Source: Colius striatus (lineage: Eukaryota; Chordata; Aves; Coliiformes; Coliidae). From it: 64,000 bases of DNA. Positions 53,101 to 64,000 of this stretch are shown piece after piece. Both the position numbers and the translations under genes were made by a program. Location of the stretch: positions 92,067,867-92,131,866 of the forward strand of contig NC_084760.1 of the NCBI RefSeq assembly GCF_028858725.1, given 5' to 3'. The notes under the pieces are model-generated. The model did no database searches, was not told the DNA's origin, and saw only the letters and a list, made by a program, of their open reading frames with translations. Position 1 is the first letter of the stretch. The number at the start of each line of letters is the position of its first letter.

Positions 53101-56100
53101 TGGAGAGTTCTTCAGGAGAGCATGATGCTTGGTCACTAAAATCTTATGGGTGTGGAAGGAATGAGTATTTTCAATCTTTGTAAACAGGAGACAGCATCTA
53201 GAGCTGTAGCCCCAATAGCTGCTGTTGCATGCCTTGAGTTCTCAAAGTCTGTAAGACCTGATCAAATCAAAGCCTGTCTTGCTCCTGCTTGAAAAATTCC
53301 TTGAGCCTGCTTATACTAGGATTTAAACATCTCATAGCATGAGCTTCGTCTCACTGACTGCTGCTTTCTGGGCTGCTGGACATAAAGAACCAATTTTGTA
53401 TAGCCCTGGAGACAAAAAAAAGACGATGACTAGGACAGTCTGTGCTAGTTGTTGACCAGGCAGCTTCTCCTGGAATTTCCTGACTGCCACTATGGTGGCA
53501 GAGACAGTCCTTCAGCTGCCCCAGACATCTTGTACCTGGATCAGTGCAGCTCCCAACTAGTCTCACCATATGGGACATGCAGACGTCTACAAGATTTTCC
53601 TTTAATAATTAAGGCTCACAGAGTTGAATTGGCAACCTGCTGGGCAAGGAGTTTTCTTGTAGGTAGCCAGTCTGGGTTTTTGCACATCTTGTTCTCAAGA
53701 TACTGGGGAATAAAAGCCTTGGAAAGTAACACAGGTTTTGAAGTAGTACAGCAAGAAACACCCCTTTATCTATATCCTTGTTCTCTTTGATCCCCATTCC
53801 TTCATCACTTATTGCTGTTTCTTACTTTGAGATTGCCTGTTGGTACATTTTTTTTATTCTATAGGTTTTATCCTTTCACTGGATGACTCTTCCCAAGAAT
53901 GCAAGTTGAGATATATTCAGAATTTTAAGTGGACAGACACGTTACAAGGACAAGTTCCAAGGTACGTATGCTTTTACGATTAGAGAGTATGCAGCTGCTT
54001 TCTTCTGGTATGTGTATGCACATGCATGTGTGCCAGCACAGATACAAAGGAAAACTTAGAAGTGCAGCAAAATGTTGAATACAAAGTAGTTCCAAAACTG
54101 TTGCTTTGTGATTTGGTAATTGCTGTACTGTATTAGGTGTTCTGAAGTGTGTATTTCTTTTATGTAAAGCTATGGGTAACACATAGCTGTTGTAATGGTG
54201 CAAGTAATACTCATCCAAAAATGTAGAGAAGCTAGGAAATGCACATACAAAGACACACACAGGCAACATAGTAACCAGCAAGGCTGACTTGAAGGCACCC
54301 CTTGCTTGCCCTCCACTTCCTTATGTATGCTGTCTCCTCCCACCTGATTACCCAGGGCTCAATTGATTAACCTGCAGCACATATTTCTGATAACTGGAAG
54401 TGGTTTGCCAGCTGTTATCACTTTATTGAAGAAATTTCTGGCTGATCCAAGTCATAGTTGTACCCACACATGACAATGGTAGAAGTGTCTTAGTTGATAC
54501 ACAAACTATACCTACAGTTAGCTAGAGCAGTACAAAGCAGAACCCTGAGAGTACTGGTGAATTGAACAGAGATTTTTACTAGAGTTTAAAACTTTATCTC
54601 TTGGCACTATTGCCTGAACAGTATCTTGTGAGTTTTTTGAAGTACAAATGTTGCTGAAGATCTATTTTTTTCTTGTTGTCTGAAGCTCCTGGTACAGCTA
54701 CTTCCTAGTACAAACAAACAAAGCGTTTGTTTTGAATAGGAGTATAGACCTATAACCTTCTGGATTATTCAGTTGGGTCTTGCTGTTGTAGGTAACTGTT
54801 GTATAACCACGCTTACAAATTTGGCAAGCTTTATGTAGAAGAAGTGTTCGACTTCCTCTAAGCTTTTAATCCCCTTGGAAGACAATCTGTTGATTAGGAC
54901 TCTCTTCTAATTTTCTTATGATCAAACATACTTCTAATTGTACCAACACTATTCTTTCCACTTCCACACCTTTCTTTTAAAAGTTTACTAGTTCCTAACT
55001 TACACTGAGTTTGTGATTGCAAATTCTCTTTTAAAAGACCATGTCTTTAGCTTCTGAAATTTCCTGCTATTTGCACATGCCGTTTGCAGTTACATAAACG
55101 CTTGCAATAACATTCATTTGAGGGAGATGTAATAGACTCTGACTTAGTAACTTAGCAGCTACAACTTTAAAGTAGACATTCCAGAGCAAAGTTTTCCACA
55201 AAATGTGCAATTAAAAAAAAAAAAAAGGAAAAATGTCAGCCACACCCAAAGCTGAACAAATCTTGAGTTACTGTTTTAAAATAAAAGTTCCAAAATGGGA
55301 AGGATAGGCCTCTGAATATGGGAAATTACAATTATGAGCTCTTAAAGGGAGTAAGTAAAAATCAAAGTCTCTTTTTAGGCAGTCAAGCAAGTAGGAGGTT
55401 CTGAATTGGAGATTGTTGACTTCTGAAATGGAAAATATCTTATGGAGAGAAATGTCAACTTTCACTATGTGAACTATCGTCAGATAGAATTTGTCAAAAC
55501 AAAATGGAAGGCATTAAATTGTTTGGGGGTTTGTCTGTCTGTCTTCAGCGCGCAGCAGGATGCAGTGTTTGAGCTGGTTTCCATGGGATTTAATGTAGCT
55601 CTGTGGTACACAAAATATGCATCAAGACTTGCTGGAAAAGAAGAGTAAGTGTTTTTCTTTTTTTATTAATTCCATTGCAGCAATATTCCACCAAAAAACT
55701 TAGCAGGTTCTGAGTTTTGACTGCTGTAGTACATGTCCAGCTGAGATAGTAGGAGTTCAAGGAGGCAGTTGGACATTACAGCACATGAATAAAGGTCAAG
55801 TGCATTTCAATCCCTTCTTGCGCCGTGAGCAAAGTATACTAGTACCTTGGGACTCTTCTGTAGAGAAAGTGTTAGTTGTGAATAAATATTTCATCAGTCC
55901 TGCTCTAAACATCCAGGTACAAAATTGAGATTTTCAAAATCCCAGCTTTACTGACTTCTAGCCTTACACGTTTCTAAAGCTTTGGCTCTTAACACTGAGG
56001 TTACTTTTACTTGAGAGTCATTACAAGGTCTTATGTTTCTTTTTTTAAGTGACTTGTATTTATTTATTAAATGATTGGACACTGTAAGAAAATTCTTTAC

Positions 56101-59100
56101 CATGAGAGTAGTACAGCAGTGGGACAGGTTACTTTAAAGAACTAGTGGACTCTCTGTTCTTGAAGGAGTCGAGGTTCATCTAGACAAAGCCGTAAGTGAC
56201 CTGACGTAGTGTTCTCGATAGTCCTACTCCGAAGCAGGAAGTGGGACTAAATGACAACTAGAGAGCCTTCCTAACTGAAATTAATTGATTCATTCTTTAT
56301 TCTTAGTATAACAGAAGATGAAGCAAAGGATGTTCACAGAAGCCTGAAGATAGCAGCTGGGATTTTTAAACACTTAAAGGTAGAAAAACTCTCTTTCCTA
56401 TCTGTTCTTTAAGTTGTCTCTAAGTACTTGACTTTCTGTCTTGGAAAAGCCTTTGCTTTTCTGATGACATTACAGAATAAACAAATACCTCAGACTGTCT
56501 GAATGACACAGAAAAAAAAGAAGAGTATTAATATGTTATGCTACCACACAATCCCTGCTCCTCTTTCCCAATGGCTCTGGAAGAGTAATTCTTCTCTGTC
56601 CAGCAGCACATGCAACAGTTGCAGCTGTCTTGGGATCTTCACTCAGTGTCCCATCTATTTAGGATAAGAGACTTGCTTTGCTTTGGCAGCAGTGGTATTA
56701 CTTTAACTTGGATATTTGCTTCGTACTTAGGAAAGTCACATTCCAAAATTGATTACACCTGTAGAAAAAGGAAGAGATTTAGAAGCTCGACTTATAGACT
56801 CATACATCATACAGTGTCAAGCTGAAGCTCAAGAAGGTATCTACAAATACAAGTTTGTTGAGGATCGGAAATGACAGCCTTTGTGGGTTACTTTGATGTC
56901 TTGTGATATCTGCTTGGCAGCAATGCCTTTTTTTTTATTTCTGAAGTAGTGTGGCTTATTGGGGTGGATTTCTTTTAAAGAAACTTAATGGACAATTATA
57001 GGAGGGAAATGTCAAAATCAGTCTGATATTACAAATGTAACCATTTTGCAAGAACTTACGTGTGGCATTTCTCTCCTTTTCTTTTTTCCTTTCAGTAGTC
57101 TCTTCACCAAGATACTTGTCTAACATAAATTCCTTTTTCCTTTAAAATATTTGCAGCTTCTCTTTACTAGTCAGTCCTCAGTCTAGCCTTCCTTCAGCTT
57201 TGCTGTTAATTTATTACCATTCTGTCCAAGAAACAATCTGTCTTTATTCTGCAGTTTGCTTGACTGCACAATACTTATTTTCTGCTCATGCAGGGGTGTG
57301 AAAATGCTAAATGCCTCTGCTGATTTGATGTGACATTTTCAATTAAACTTTAATACTGTGGTGTGGAATTCTTTTTCAGTGACAATCGCTCGGGCTATTG
57401 AGCTGAAACACAATCCAGGACTAATAGCTGCTCTTGCTTATGAAACAGCTAATTTCTACCAAAAAGCTGGTGAGTGTCTTGTTTTCTATCCCTAGTGACC
57501 TGATTTATGCGTTCTTGCCAGTAGACATACTTCACCCACCCATCAGTTGCAATGTTAACGCTGTTTCTCAGTGGGTACGCTTCTGTATTTAGCTTCTATT
57601 TAGGACGTTTAAGGCTTCAGTTATCAGCATAACAGCTATATTTTGACAAGGCCTTTTGTTTTCTTGGGAATCTCTTTCTGGTGCTAGTGGTAGGAAATGT
57701 TAGTGAGGGGAGACAGAAGACAGAGTAATGTCTTGAGAGTATGCAACAGGAGCAAATGATGGCTTGATGCAAGTGGAGTGTTTCAGCTGCCTTTGGGCAG
57801 CAGATTTTGATGCAGACTGTAAAGTAAGCTGGTCTATGGGTGTACTGAGGCAAGTGGGGATTATGCAAAAATATGGAAGTCAATGTAGAGCGTTGTAACG
57901 TGGGCTTTTATAGCTTGCTACTTGAAATTAAACTAGGAACAAGCTTTGAAATGCTGCCTAAAAATACTTAGGAAAATCAGCCTTCCAGACTTTGTGGACA
58001 GTGGTTTCAGTGATGGGACAACCCCATGATAACTCAGTAAACTGATGTGTTTCCTTTTTTTTTTTCTCTCATAGTTTCTCTGTGCCTTTGCAGGAGTAGT
58101 TTCTCATTTATTTCTACTTTATAGCTAAGATCTATTGCTGTTTAAGAATTCTGGTCTTTGAGTGTGTGCACTTTCTCTTTTTGGAAAGGTCTTAAAGCAT
58201 AATTTTCCTTTTCTGTTCATAGATCAAACATTATCCAGTTTGGATCCAACCTATGCAGGTAAATGGAGGAAGTACTTAAACTTGAAGACCTGTTTCTATA
58301 TGGCCTATGTAAGTACTTTGGTTGGCAACAGTCACAGTTTTTAGTGTTGTGTGAGGGCTAGATAGGGAATGGGGACAGAGCATTGCCTTGACTTTCTTTC
58401 CGTGCTGTGAAAAAAGACTGTGTGGTGTCATTGGCATTTGAAGTGTTTCTGTTGAGCCAAGTGAAATTACTGCAGTGGGGAATTCAGGTTGAGCACAATA
58501 CTTGTCTTCCATTACCTGCATCACAGTTTGGTTCTAGGCGTAATTCAGAACTGATCATTGTTTGGAAGGCCCTGAATGAAGTTGCATCAAGTGATGTTAG
58601 GTACCATTCCAAGTTCTATCCCTTTTCACATGACCGATCTCTTAGTAAGTGCAGCGATGCTCTTGTGATCATTATTGACTCAGTTTGCTGATTACTTCTT
58701 TACCAGAGCCTGTAACCTATCTTTCTCATACTGCAAAAAAAGGCACAAACTCTACAGTTAATACAATTGTCTTTCTCTTATGTTAAACCTGTAGCTAAAA
58801 GCTGCCTGCCTTATTAGCAAGTTCTAGAGGTGAGGGAGAGACAGAGCTGTGGTACTATGTGGTTTTTAATATTTGTGTAATACGGGCGATGGTAGATTTA
58901 GGTAGCACTTGCTCTGCTGTGAGAACAGATGTTGAAGAAAGGTATGCAAGATAGTCAGTAGTTCATAGGATTGTTCCTTTACCTATGGCATTTAGAATTC
59001 AAATTCAACAACTCTTGATAATAGAAAAGAGGCAATTCAGTTCTCTCTGGAATACCCTACTGTCTTCAAACCTAATGTGATGGAACGGGACCTTTTGGGG

Positions 59101-62100
59101 TGGAAAGATTATTTAGACTATGGCTAAATATCTCAAGCAGCAGAACAGCTCATCTCTTCTGGATTCACTGATGTTTGTTGCAGATTTGATTTTTAAATGT
59201 TCAAGTAGTTTTATTTTTTAGAGTCTTTGCTTTGTAAACTTTACTAGGGTTCATTCTCTTTCTGTGATGGGGAGGGAGAGACAGAGATGTTTGGACCAGA
59301 TTATATACTAGTGCTTTTGGTAAAACAACCTTCATGAAGCTTAAAGTTACTCTGGGCTAGACTTGAGACAGCATGCTTCATACCTACCTCATGATGTTTA
59401 TGTTGAACTGCAATGCCCAGTGGAAGCTGCTTTGACTTCCCAAATTGTCAGCTGTCTGACAGGAATGTGTAGATGTGCCCCATGATGTTGGTAATGGTTT
59501 TGTCCTCTCCCATTAGGCTTATTGTTACCATGGGCAAACTTTACTGGCAAGTGATAAATGTGGGGAAGCAATCCGATCTCTGCAGGAATCAGAAAAATGT
59601 AAGTGGGATTGAGACTGGGCTACAGGGTCTGATGATGAAACTCCTGTTCTGTTTTGCTGTATTGTAAACTTTGCCATCTCATGTAAACTTAAGACTTCAT
59701 CTGTCACCTTTATCTGATGAAAATGCAGCACGTATTTGAACAGAGGCACTGTATTTTTTTTGGTCTTACCAACGACCATCTTTTTTAACAGTGCTGCAGA
59801 AAATGTCATCCTCACTTCTGAGCCTGTTAAAGATTGGCTTCGAATTGTCTGCAATACAGTGTAAAAATCACTTGTCTAGTCGTCACAGTTTCTCGTTTGT
59901 ATGTTAAGTTACTGCAGTGTTTTCTGTTTTGGAGGTAGCTCTGTCTTAGATAGCAAATTGAGACCATTTTTAGTTGGTTGGTTGTTTTTAAATAAGTCTC
60001 AGTAACATATTTCCTTTCTATTCATTTCAAAGGTAGATTAAGGGAAGTATGCAGTAGTTCAGGGTCTTCTGCCCATCCTTCTCCCTTCAAAAATATTGTT
60101 ACCCTAACAGCTTATGCTGTGTAACTACCACAATGTATAAAAAACGCTCAAATCATCAAATTGGAAACTTTTAGTATTAATTTTTAAAACAAACACAAAA
60201 TTTATTAGGAACAAATTAAGTTAGCTTACTTTCAGTAAAACAAATACTGCTGTTCAGAGAATCAACTATGCATGGACACCTTCATGCCTTCTCTTTTTCA
60301 CTGCCATGTGGCGCAGTTTTTGGGCTTATTGTTGCATTTTTTTTTCTAAGAAGAAAGAAGCCTGAATGTGTTCTAGTAGCTCCTAAAACTGAAGTCCTCT
60401 AGATACGAACTGTGATTTCATACAGTCATATAAATTATTTTTATTACATTTGCTTCTTTCAAAGTTTTTGCCAAGGCTGAAGCATTGTGCAAAGAATATG
60501 GAGAAACCAAAGGGCCTGGGACTACTGCCAAACCTTCTGGACACCTCTTCTTCAGGAAATTAGGAAGTTTGATTAAGAACACGCTAGAAAAATGCCAGAG
60601 GGAGAATGGATTCATGTAAGTAATTTGTGGTTGATACAGTACTCCATATGCCATGTTATTACCTTATTTGCATTTATTTCAAGATGCGATGGTCAATTTT
60701 ACTTGCCAATTCTCAATGTTTCTTTAGGGCATGGCATATGTCTTAAAGATGAATTTGCAATTTTGTAGTTTTCTCTTAGCAGATTTGCTGTGGGTCTGTG
60801 CTGTCACCCTCTCTGTGTTCTGTGCCAGTTCAGCAGGGTAGATTGGACTGACGTGCCAGAGAGGTTAAGCAGTTTTTTTCCTTTGTTTGTCAGCCACTTT
60901 GTTTCTGTTTGTTCTGCACAAAATAAAGTCCTGTAGAAGTTGCTGTGTTGCTCTAATGTTTCCTTTCCACCTGCTGGAATCTGGTAGGCAAAAGAGAAGG
61001 GAGGGGAAGTAGAGAAGATGTCAGCTGATTCTGGTTTTCTAGCAGAGGTTTCAAAATATAGCCAGTGAAGAATATGTTTGGGGTGCTAGGAGCTTTACCA
61101 GTCTAAGTATAGTTGATATTGTGAATAAGGTTTTCTGTTAGTTAATGCTCCTTCCAGAAAGAGTTTGAAAGCAGTTTAAACTAGCAAGATTAGTTTGCCT
61201 TTAGTATTCTTTTGATCGTTTCTTTCTCCTCCCTCCTCCTCTTATGATTTAGTATTCCATAATAGGTTCATAATTTTCCTTTTTATGATATTTAAAGACT
61301 TGTTTAATAGGGAAATTGACTTAAGAAAAAGAACTGTCAAATACATCAAGCTGAACTGCAAATAGGAAAGAAATTCTCTGCTCTGCTTTAGTTCCAGTAA
61401 CCATTGTCATAGCTGACAACAGCAGCATACAGGAAATTTCAACAAATCCATGTCTCTCTAGAAAGAAACTTTGAAAGAGAAACCAGATAACCAGTTACTG
61501 TTTTGGGAGATGTGCCTGCCACAACACAGGAAATAAGGTAGTAAGGTAGCGTGTGTCAGTATTTGTCAGTTGTCAGCTCTTGTTTGTTTGCCAAGGGTAG
61601 ATTTATACCTTCCTTCAGGCTTTTTGTTGTAGCAAGTCTTTGTGAGTGTTGTTGCTGTTACACACAATGGCACATTAAGACTGACTAGGAAAAGAACTGA
61701 CCTGTTCATCTTTCTTGGTAAGTATTTTAAATCCTCATTTGGATTTTTAAGGTCTTTTTTTTGGACAAAAAGTGCTCTTCTTATTCAAGCACTGGCAACA
61801 ATGGTTATCAAGTAAGAAAAAGCCCCAGTAGAATGCAGTTGCAGGTGCCTCAATGAAATGGAAGAGAGCAGTGATTGCTACTGTAAAGGTCCAGATTGCT
61901 TTTCTTTGGAATTGCAAAGGGGACTTGCAGAGTGCATTGTGTTTCAAATTGTTGCTGTATTCTGTTACAGCTATTTTCAGAAGGTGCCAACAGAGGCTCC
62001 ACAGCTGGAACTGAAAGCAAACTATGGCTTAGTAGAGCCTATTCCTTTTGAATTTCCTGCCTTGAACGCACACTGGACTCCTGAAACACTTGCAGCATTT

Positions 62101-62693
62101 GATCTCACCAAGAGGCCAAAGGATGACACTGTAAGATGGGCTTATGTACTTTATTCTGTGTGTAATACAGAGCTACTGTTTTTCTTTTCTCTTGCGTTCT
62201 TCAGCTCAGCACAGGGTGCAGATATAAAGCTTCCACTTGAGCTCGTGTTTCCTCTGTTCCAGGAGGCAAGTCAGTTAACCTCTCCACCACACTGCCAGCA
62301 TCTGGAAATGAGGAGGCTTCTTTTTTTAAGTCCTGAACAGGAAGAAGCTCTTTAATGTGTATATGCTAAAATGTTACAGGAGTGAGTTATATGGAAATAT
62401 TGTCTTTTAGAAAATGATTCATTTATGGATACTGAAATAGAGAATATTTGTTTTTCCCCCTTTGGTCGAGGCTTGCTTGAAGCCTTCAACCTTGAAAAGA
62501 GAGGGGATATTTAGATTAGAATATATAAAGCTAGGCATGGATAAGTACTGTGCAGACACCGTGGTTTGTACTTGTGGTATTTAGGTTTTTTTCTTCTTGC
62601 TTGCAGGCTAAACCAAAACCAGATGAAGAAGTAAAACCTCTGAAGGAACCAGATATAAAGCCTCAAAAAGACAGTGGATGCCAGATTTCTTAA
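50126..62693 (+). CDS. BROX: BROX, BRO1 domain and CAAX motif containing (complete, 12 coding exons)
   Basis: BROX is a farnesylated BRO1-domain protein that binds CHMP4 of ESCRT-III and acts at the nuclear envelope with nesprin-2. Coding exons: 50126-50226, 52344-52450, 53865-53961, 55549-55644, 56307-56379, 56731-56836, 57380-57469, 58223-58308, 59517-59598, 60465-60615, 61971-62130, 62607-62693. They sum to 1236 nt, 411 residues plus TAA, the length I recall for human BROX. All junctions are GT-AG. The start [18 protein letters not shown] has A at -3. BRO1-fold helices fill most of the protein; [18 protein letters not shown] and IARAIELKH are readable landmarks. A K/P-rich tail leads to the CAAX box CQIS, whose terminal Ser favours farnesylation. 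Confidence 0.97.
50735..52016 (+). mobile_element. CR1 LINE fragment with reverse-transcriptase remnant (BROX intron 1)
   Basis: This is the longest CR1 copy in the window, about 1.28 kb, running to ATTCTATGACTCTATG at 52001-52016. It keeps the C-terminal half of the ORF2 reverse transcriptase, with [11 protein letters not shown] near 50866 and a FxDDTKL active-site block near 51145. The frame shifts between about 51040 and 51090, and the active-site block reads FPDD instead of the usual FADD. It is therefore inactive. A 14-bp direct repeat at 51002-51033 lies upstream of the shift. Confidence 0.92.
52451..55548 (+). other. BROX introns 2 and 3 (non-coding)
   Basis: These two introns surround exon 53865-53961. 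I find no repeat family or RNA gene. An A-run at about 55212-55226 is the only low-complexity feature. Confidence 0.6.
56088..56297 (+). mobile_element. Ancient CR1 3' fragment (BROX intron 4)
   Basis: Diverged sequence in the order of a CR1 3' UTR: TTCTTTACCATGAGAGTAG, GGGACAGGTTACTTTAAAGA, a GAAGCAGGAAGTGGGACTAAATGA block and a degraded ATTGATTCATTCTT end just before BROX exon 5. Boundaries are approximate. Confidence 0.7.
58309..61970 (+). other. BROX introns 8 to 10 (non-coding)
   Basis: Introns 58309-59516, 59599-60464 and 60616-61970 hold no recognisable gene, repeat or RNA. The open frame spanning 61858-62355 is BROX exon 11 read through into its flanking introns. Confidence 0.6.
62607..62693 (+). 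other. BROX: BROX last coding exon with CAAX box
   Basis: Encodes a K/P/E-rich linker of 28 residues ending DSGCQIS and TAA. The cysteine four residues from the end is the predicted prenylation site; human BROX, as I recall it, has CYIS at this position. Confidence 0.95.
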
Positions 62694-64000
62694 GTGCCAT
62701 AAGTGCTTTGAATTGACTTTGAAACTGTATTAATTGGACTTTGGGGCTTCAGTTCTGATCTCCCTTTTTCTGATTCTTCTTTTTTAATTTAGAAAACTAA
62801 TTTATTTTAATTTAATTAGTATGAATCTGTCTTGCTTGAGAATGTGGTGGATTTCTAGCAGTTTATTTATATCTGACTTTTTGGGTTTAGTGGAATGTCA
62901 TAGAATGAGTGGGCTTAAATGTTCCTCCTGTGCCTCTAGAGAGGTGTGTTTTTTTGTGGGTTGAGTTTCTACCCACAAATAGCAAAGGACGGATCATGAT
63001 TGTTAACACTTGAAGATTTTTCCATTAAACTATATGGTATATAATGTCAAATTCTGCAAACAAAAGTTTGCACAGTTATATTTATTCAGGTTTTGTCATT
63101 CAGGCTTAACACCCTGTTGTAGTGAGTGAAAAAAACCTATAACACCCCTATGGTATTTCACAGGACTTTGCCAGAACTTGGAAAACTTTAATATCTGCTT
63201 AACTGGAGCACAACTTACATTCTTCTGAAACTATTAGCCTCTGCTCTTTCCTCTATAGACTAGGGTTCTTGTATCAGAATATGTATTAAGTACTTTAGCT
63301 TGTCTGTCCTTAAATTAACATCCTTTACTATCAAAGTGTATGTAAAAGTGATGCAGCAAGTAATATGAAAGTGCTTAAAAGTAGTTCATCATGGTGTCAT
63401 TGATTCAGAGTTTTTGAGTTTTGAATTATTTGGTTAAGTTTGAAAACTGCAGACAGTTAAAATCTTGGGGTACTAGAATTCAGGAAGTTGCCATGTGTAA
63501 GATTATGGAAATATAAATAAGGTGCTGTGCTTCCATCTGGGTAGTGTCTATAAGAAGCTGTTGGGAGAATAGGGAGAAGAGATGAGCTGAACATCTGATA
63601 GCACAACTGGGAAACCAAACTCCAGGTTTCCTTTATGTCTCTTGTGAACAGTGCTGTTCCTCAGCCTTTGCAGTAATGCACTGAAATTAGCTTCTTCTAA
63701 AGAGAACTTGCAAAAAGCCAAGCCCAGTCAAGGCTGAGAAAAAATTTTGTAGAACTTGTGTCTTCCATTCTGCCTACTGTGGAAAATGTGATAACATTCT
63801 TCAGTGCTGAACATGGCAAAACACCCATGTCAGCAAAAACATAGAATTCTGATTTGCTGCAAATGCAAAAGAATATGATGCTTGTCTTAAGAGAGTCTTG
63901 AAGTCATAAAATCAGAACTGTAAGATCAAGTCAAACCACTAACCTAACAGTACAAAGCCCACCACTAAACCATGTCCCTCAACATATCAGCTACATGGCT
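62694..64000 (+). other. BROX: BROX 3' UTR and downstream sequence
   Basis: A/T-rich non-coding sequence. ATTAAA near 63024 and a weaker AATAAG near 63518 are the only poly(A)-signal candidates I see. No further gene, CR1 or RNA is recognised up to the window end. Confidence 0.5.

Noticed and set aside
1-64000. CRISPR arrays, bacterial operons or riboswitches
   Set aside because: The window is spliced vertebrate DNA; no regularly spaced direct repeats or bacterial gene organisation occur.

Overview
This window is vertebrate nuclear DNA and very probably from a bird. The genes have many short exons with GT-AG splice sites, sit in non-coding introns, and carry several CR1 LINE fragments ending in the avian-type tail (ATTCTATG-like direct repeats). 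Three orthologous genes lie in the order MIA3 (+), AIDA (-), BROX (+), an arrangement I recall from human chromosome 1q41. The species cannot be named from the sequence alone.

Layout. Positions 1-12453 hold the 3' part of MIA3/TANGO1: 23 coding exons for the last 783 residues, covering the membrane segment, the cytosolic coiled coils and the proline-rich Sec23-binding tail. The region 12454-16184 is the tail-to-tail MIA3/AIDA 3' UTR and intergenic stretch. AIDA fills 16185-48042 on the minus strand; its ten coding exons add up to exactly 306 codons plus stop. A CpG-rich divergent promoter region (about 47.5-49.2 kb) separates AIDA from BROX. BROX fills 50126-62693 with twelve coding exons, exactly 411 codons plus stop, ending in a CAAX box (CQIS). 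The remainder is BROX 3' UTR and downstream sequence. AIDA and BROX reading frames were assembled exon by exon and stay open across every junction.

Mobile DNA. There are CR1 fragments of different ages in introns of all three genes or next to the promoter. The most notable feature is a complete but coding-poor LTR retroelement at 26286-28579, inside AIDA intron 4. It has two 1003-bp LTRs that differ at only two positions by eye, a perfect 18-nt tRNA-Lys-type primer binding site, a 288-bp internal region without gag, pol or env, a polypurine tract, and a 5-bp target duplication (GCATC). A related solo LTR with its own 5-bp duplication (ATTCT) lies in AIDA intron 3 at 36185-37142. Each LTR contains a 184-185 codon reading frame starting just downstream of a CCAAT/TATA-like promoter. 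This family is the best candidate for something undescribed here.

Function. MIA3 organises ER exit sites for bulky cargo, AIDA is a C2-domain regulator of Axin/JNK signalling, and BROX is a farnesylated BRO1-domain ESCRT-III partner. They are conserved neighbours; nothing in the sequence shows that they act in one pathway.
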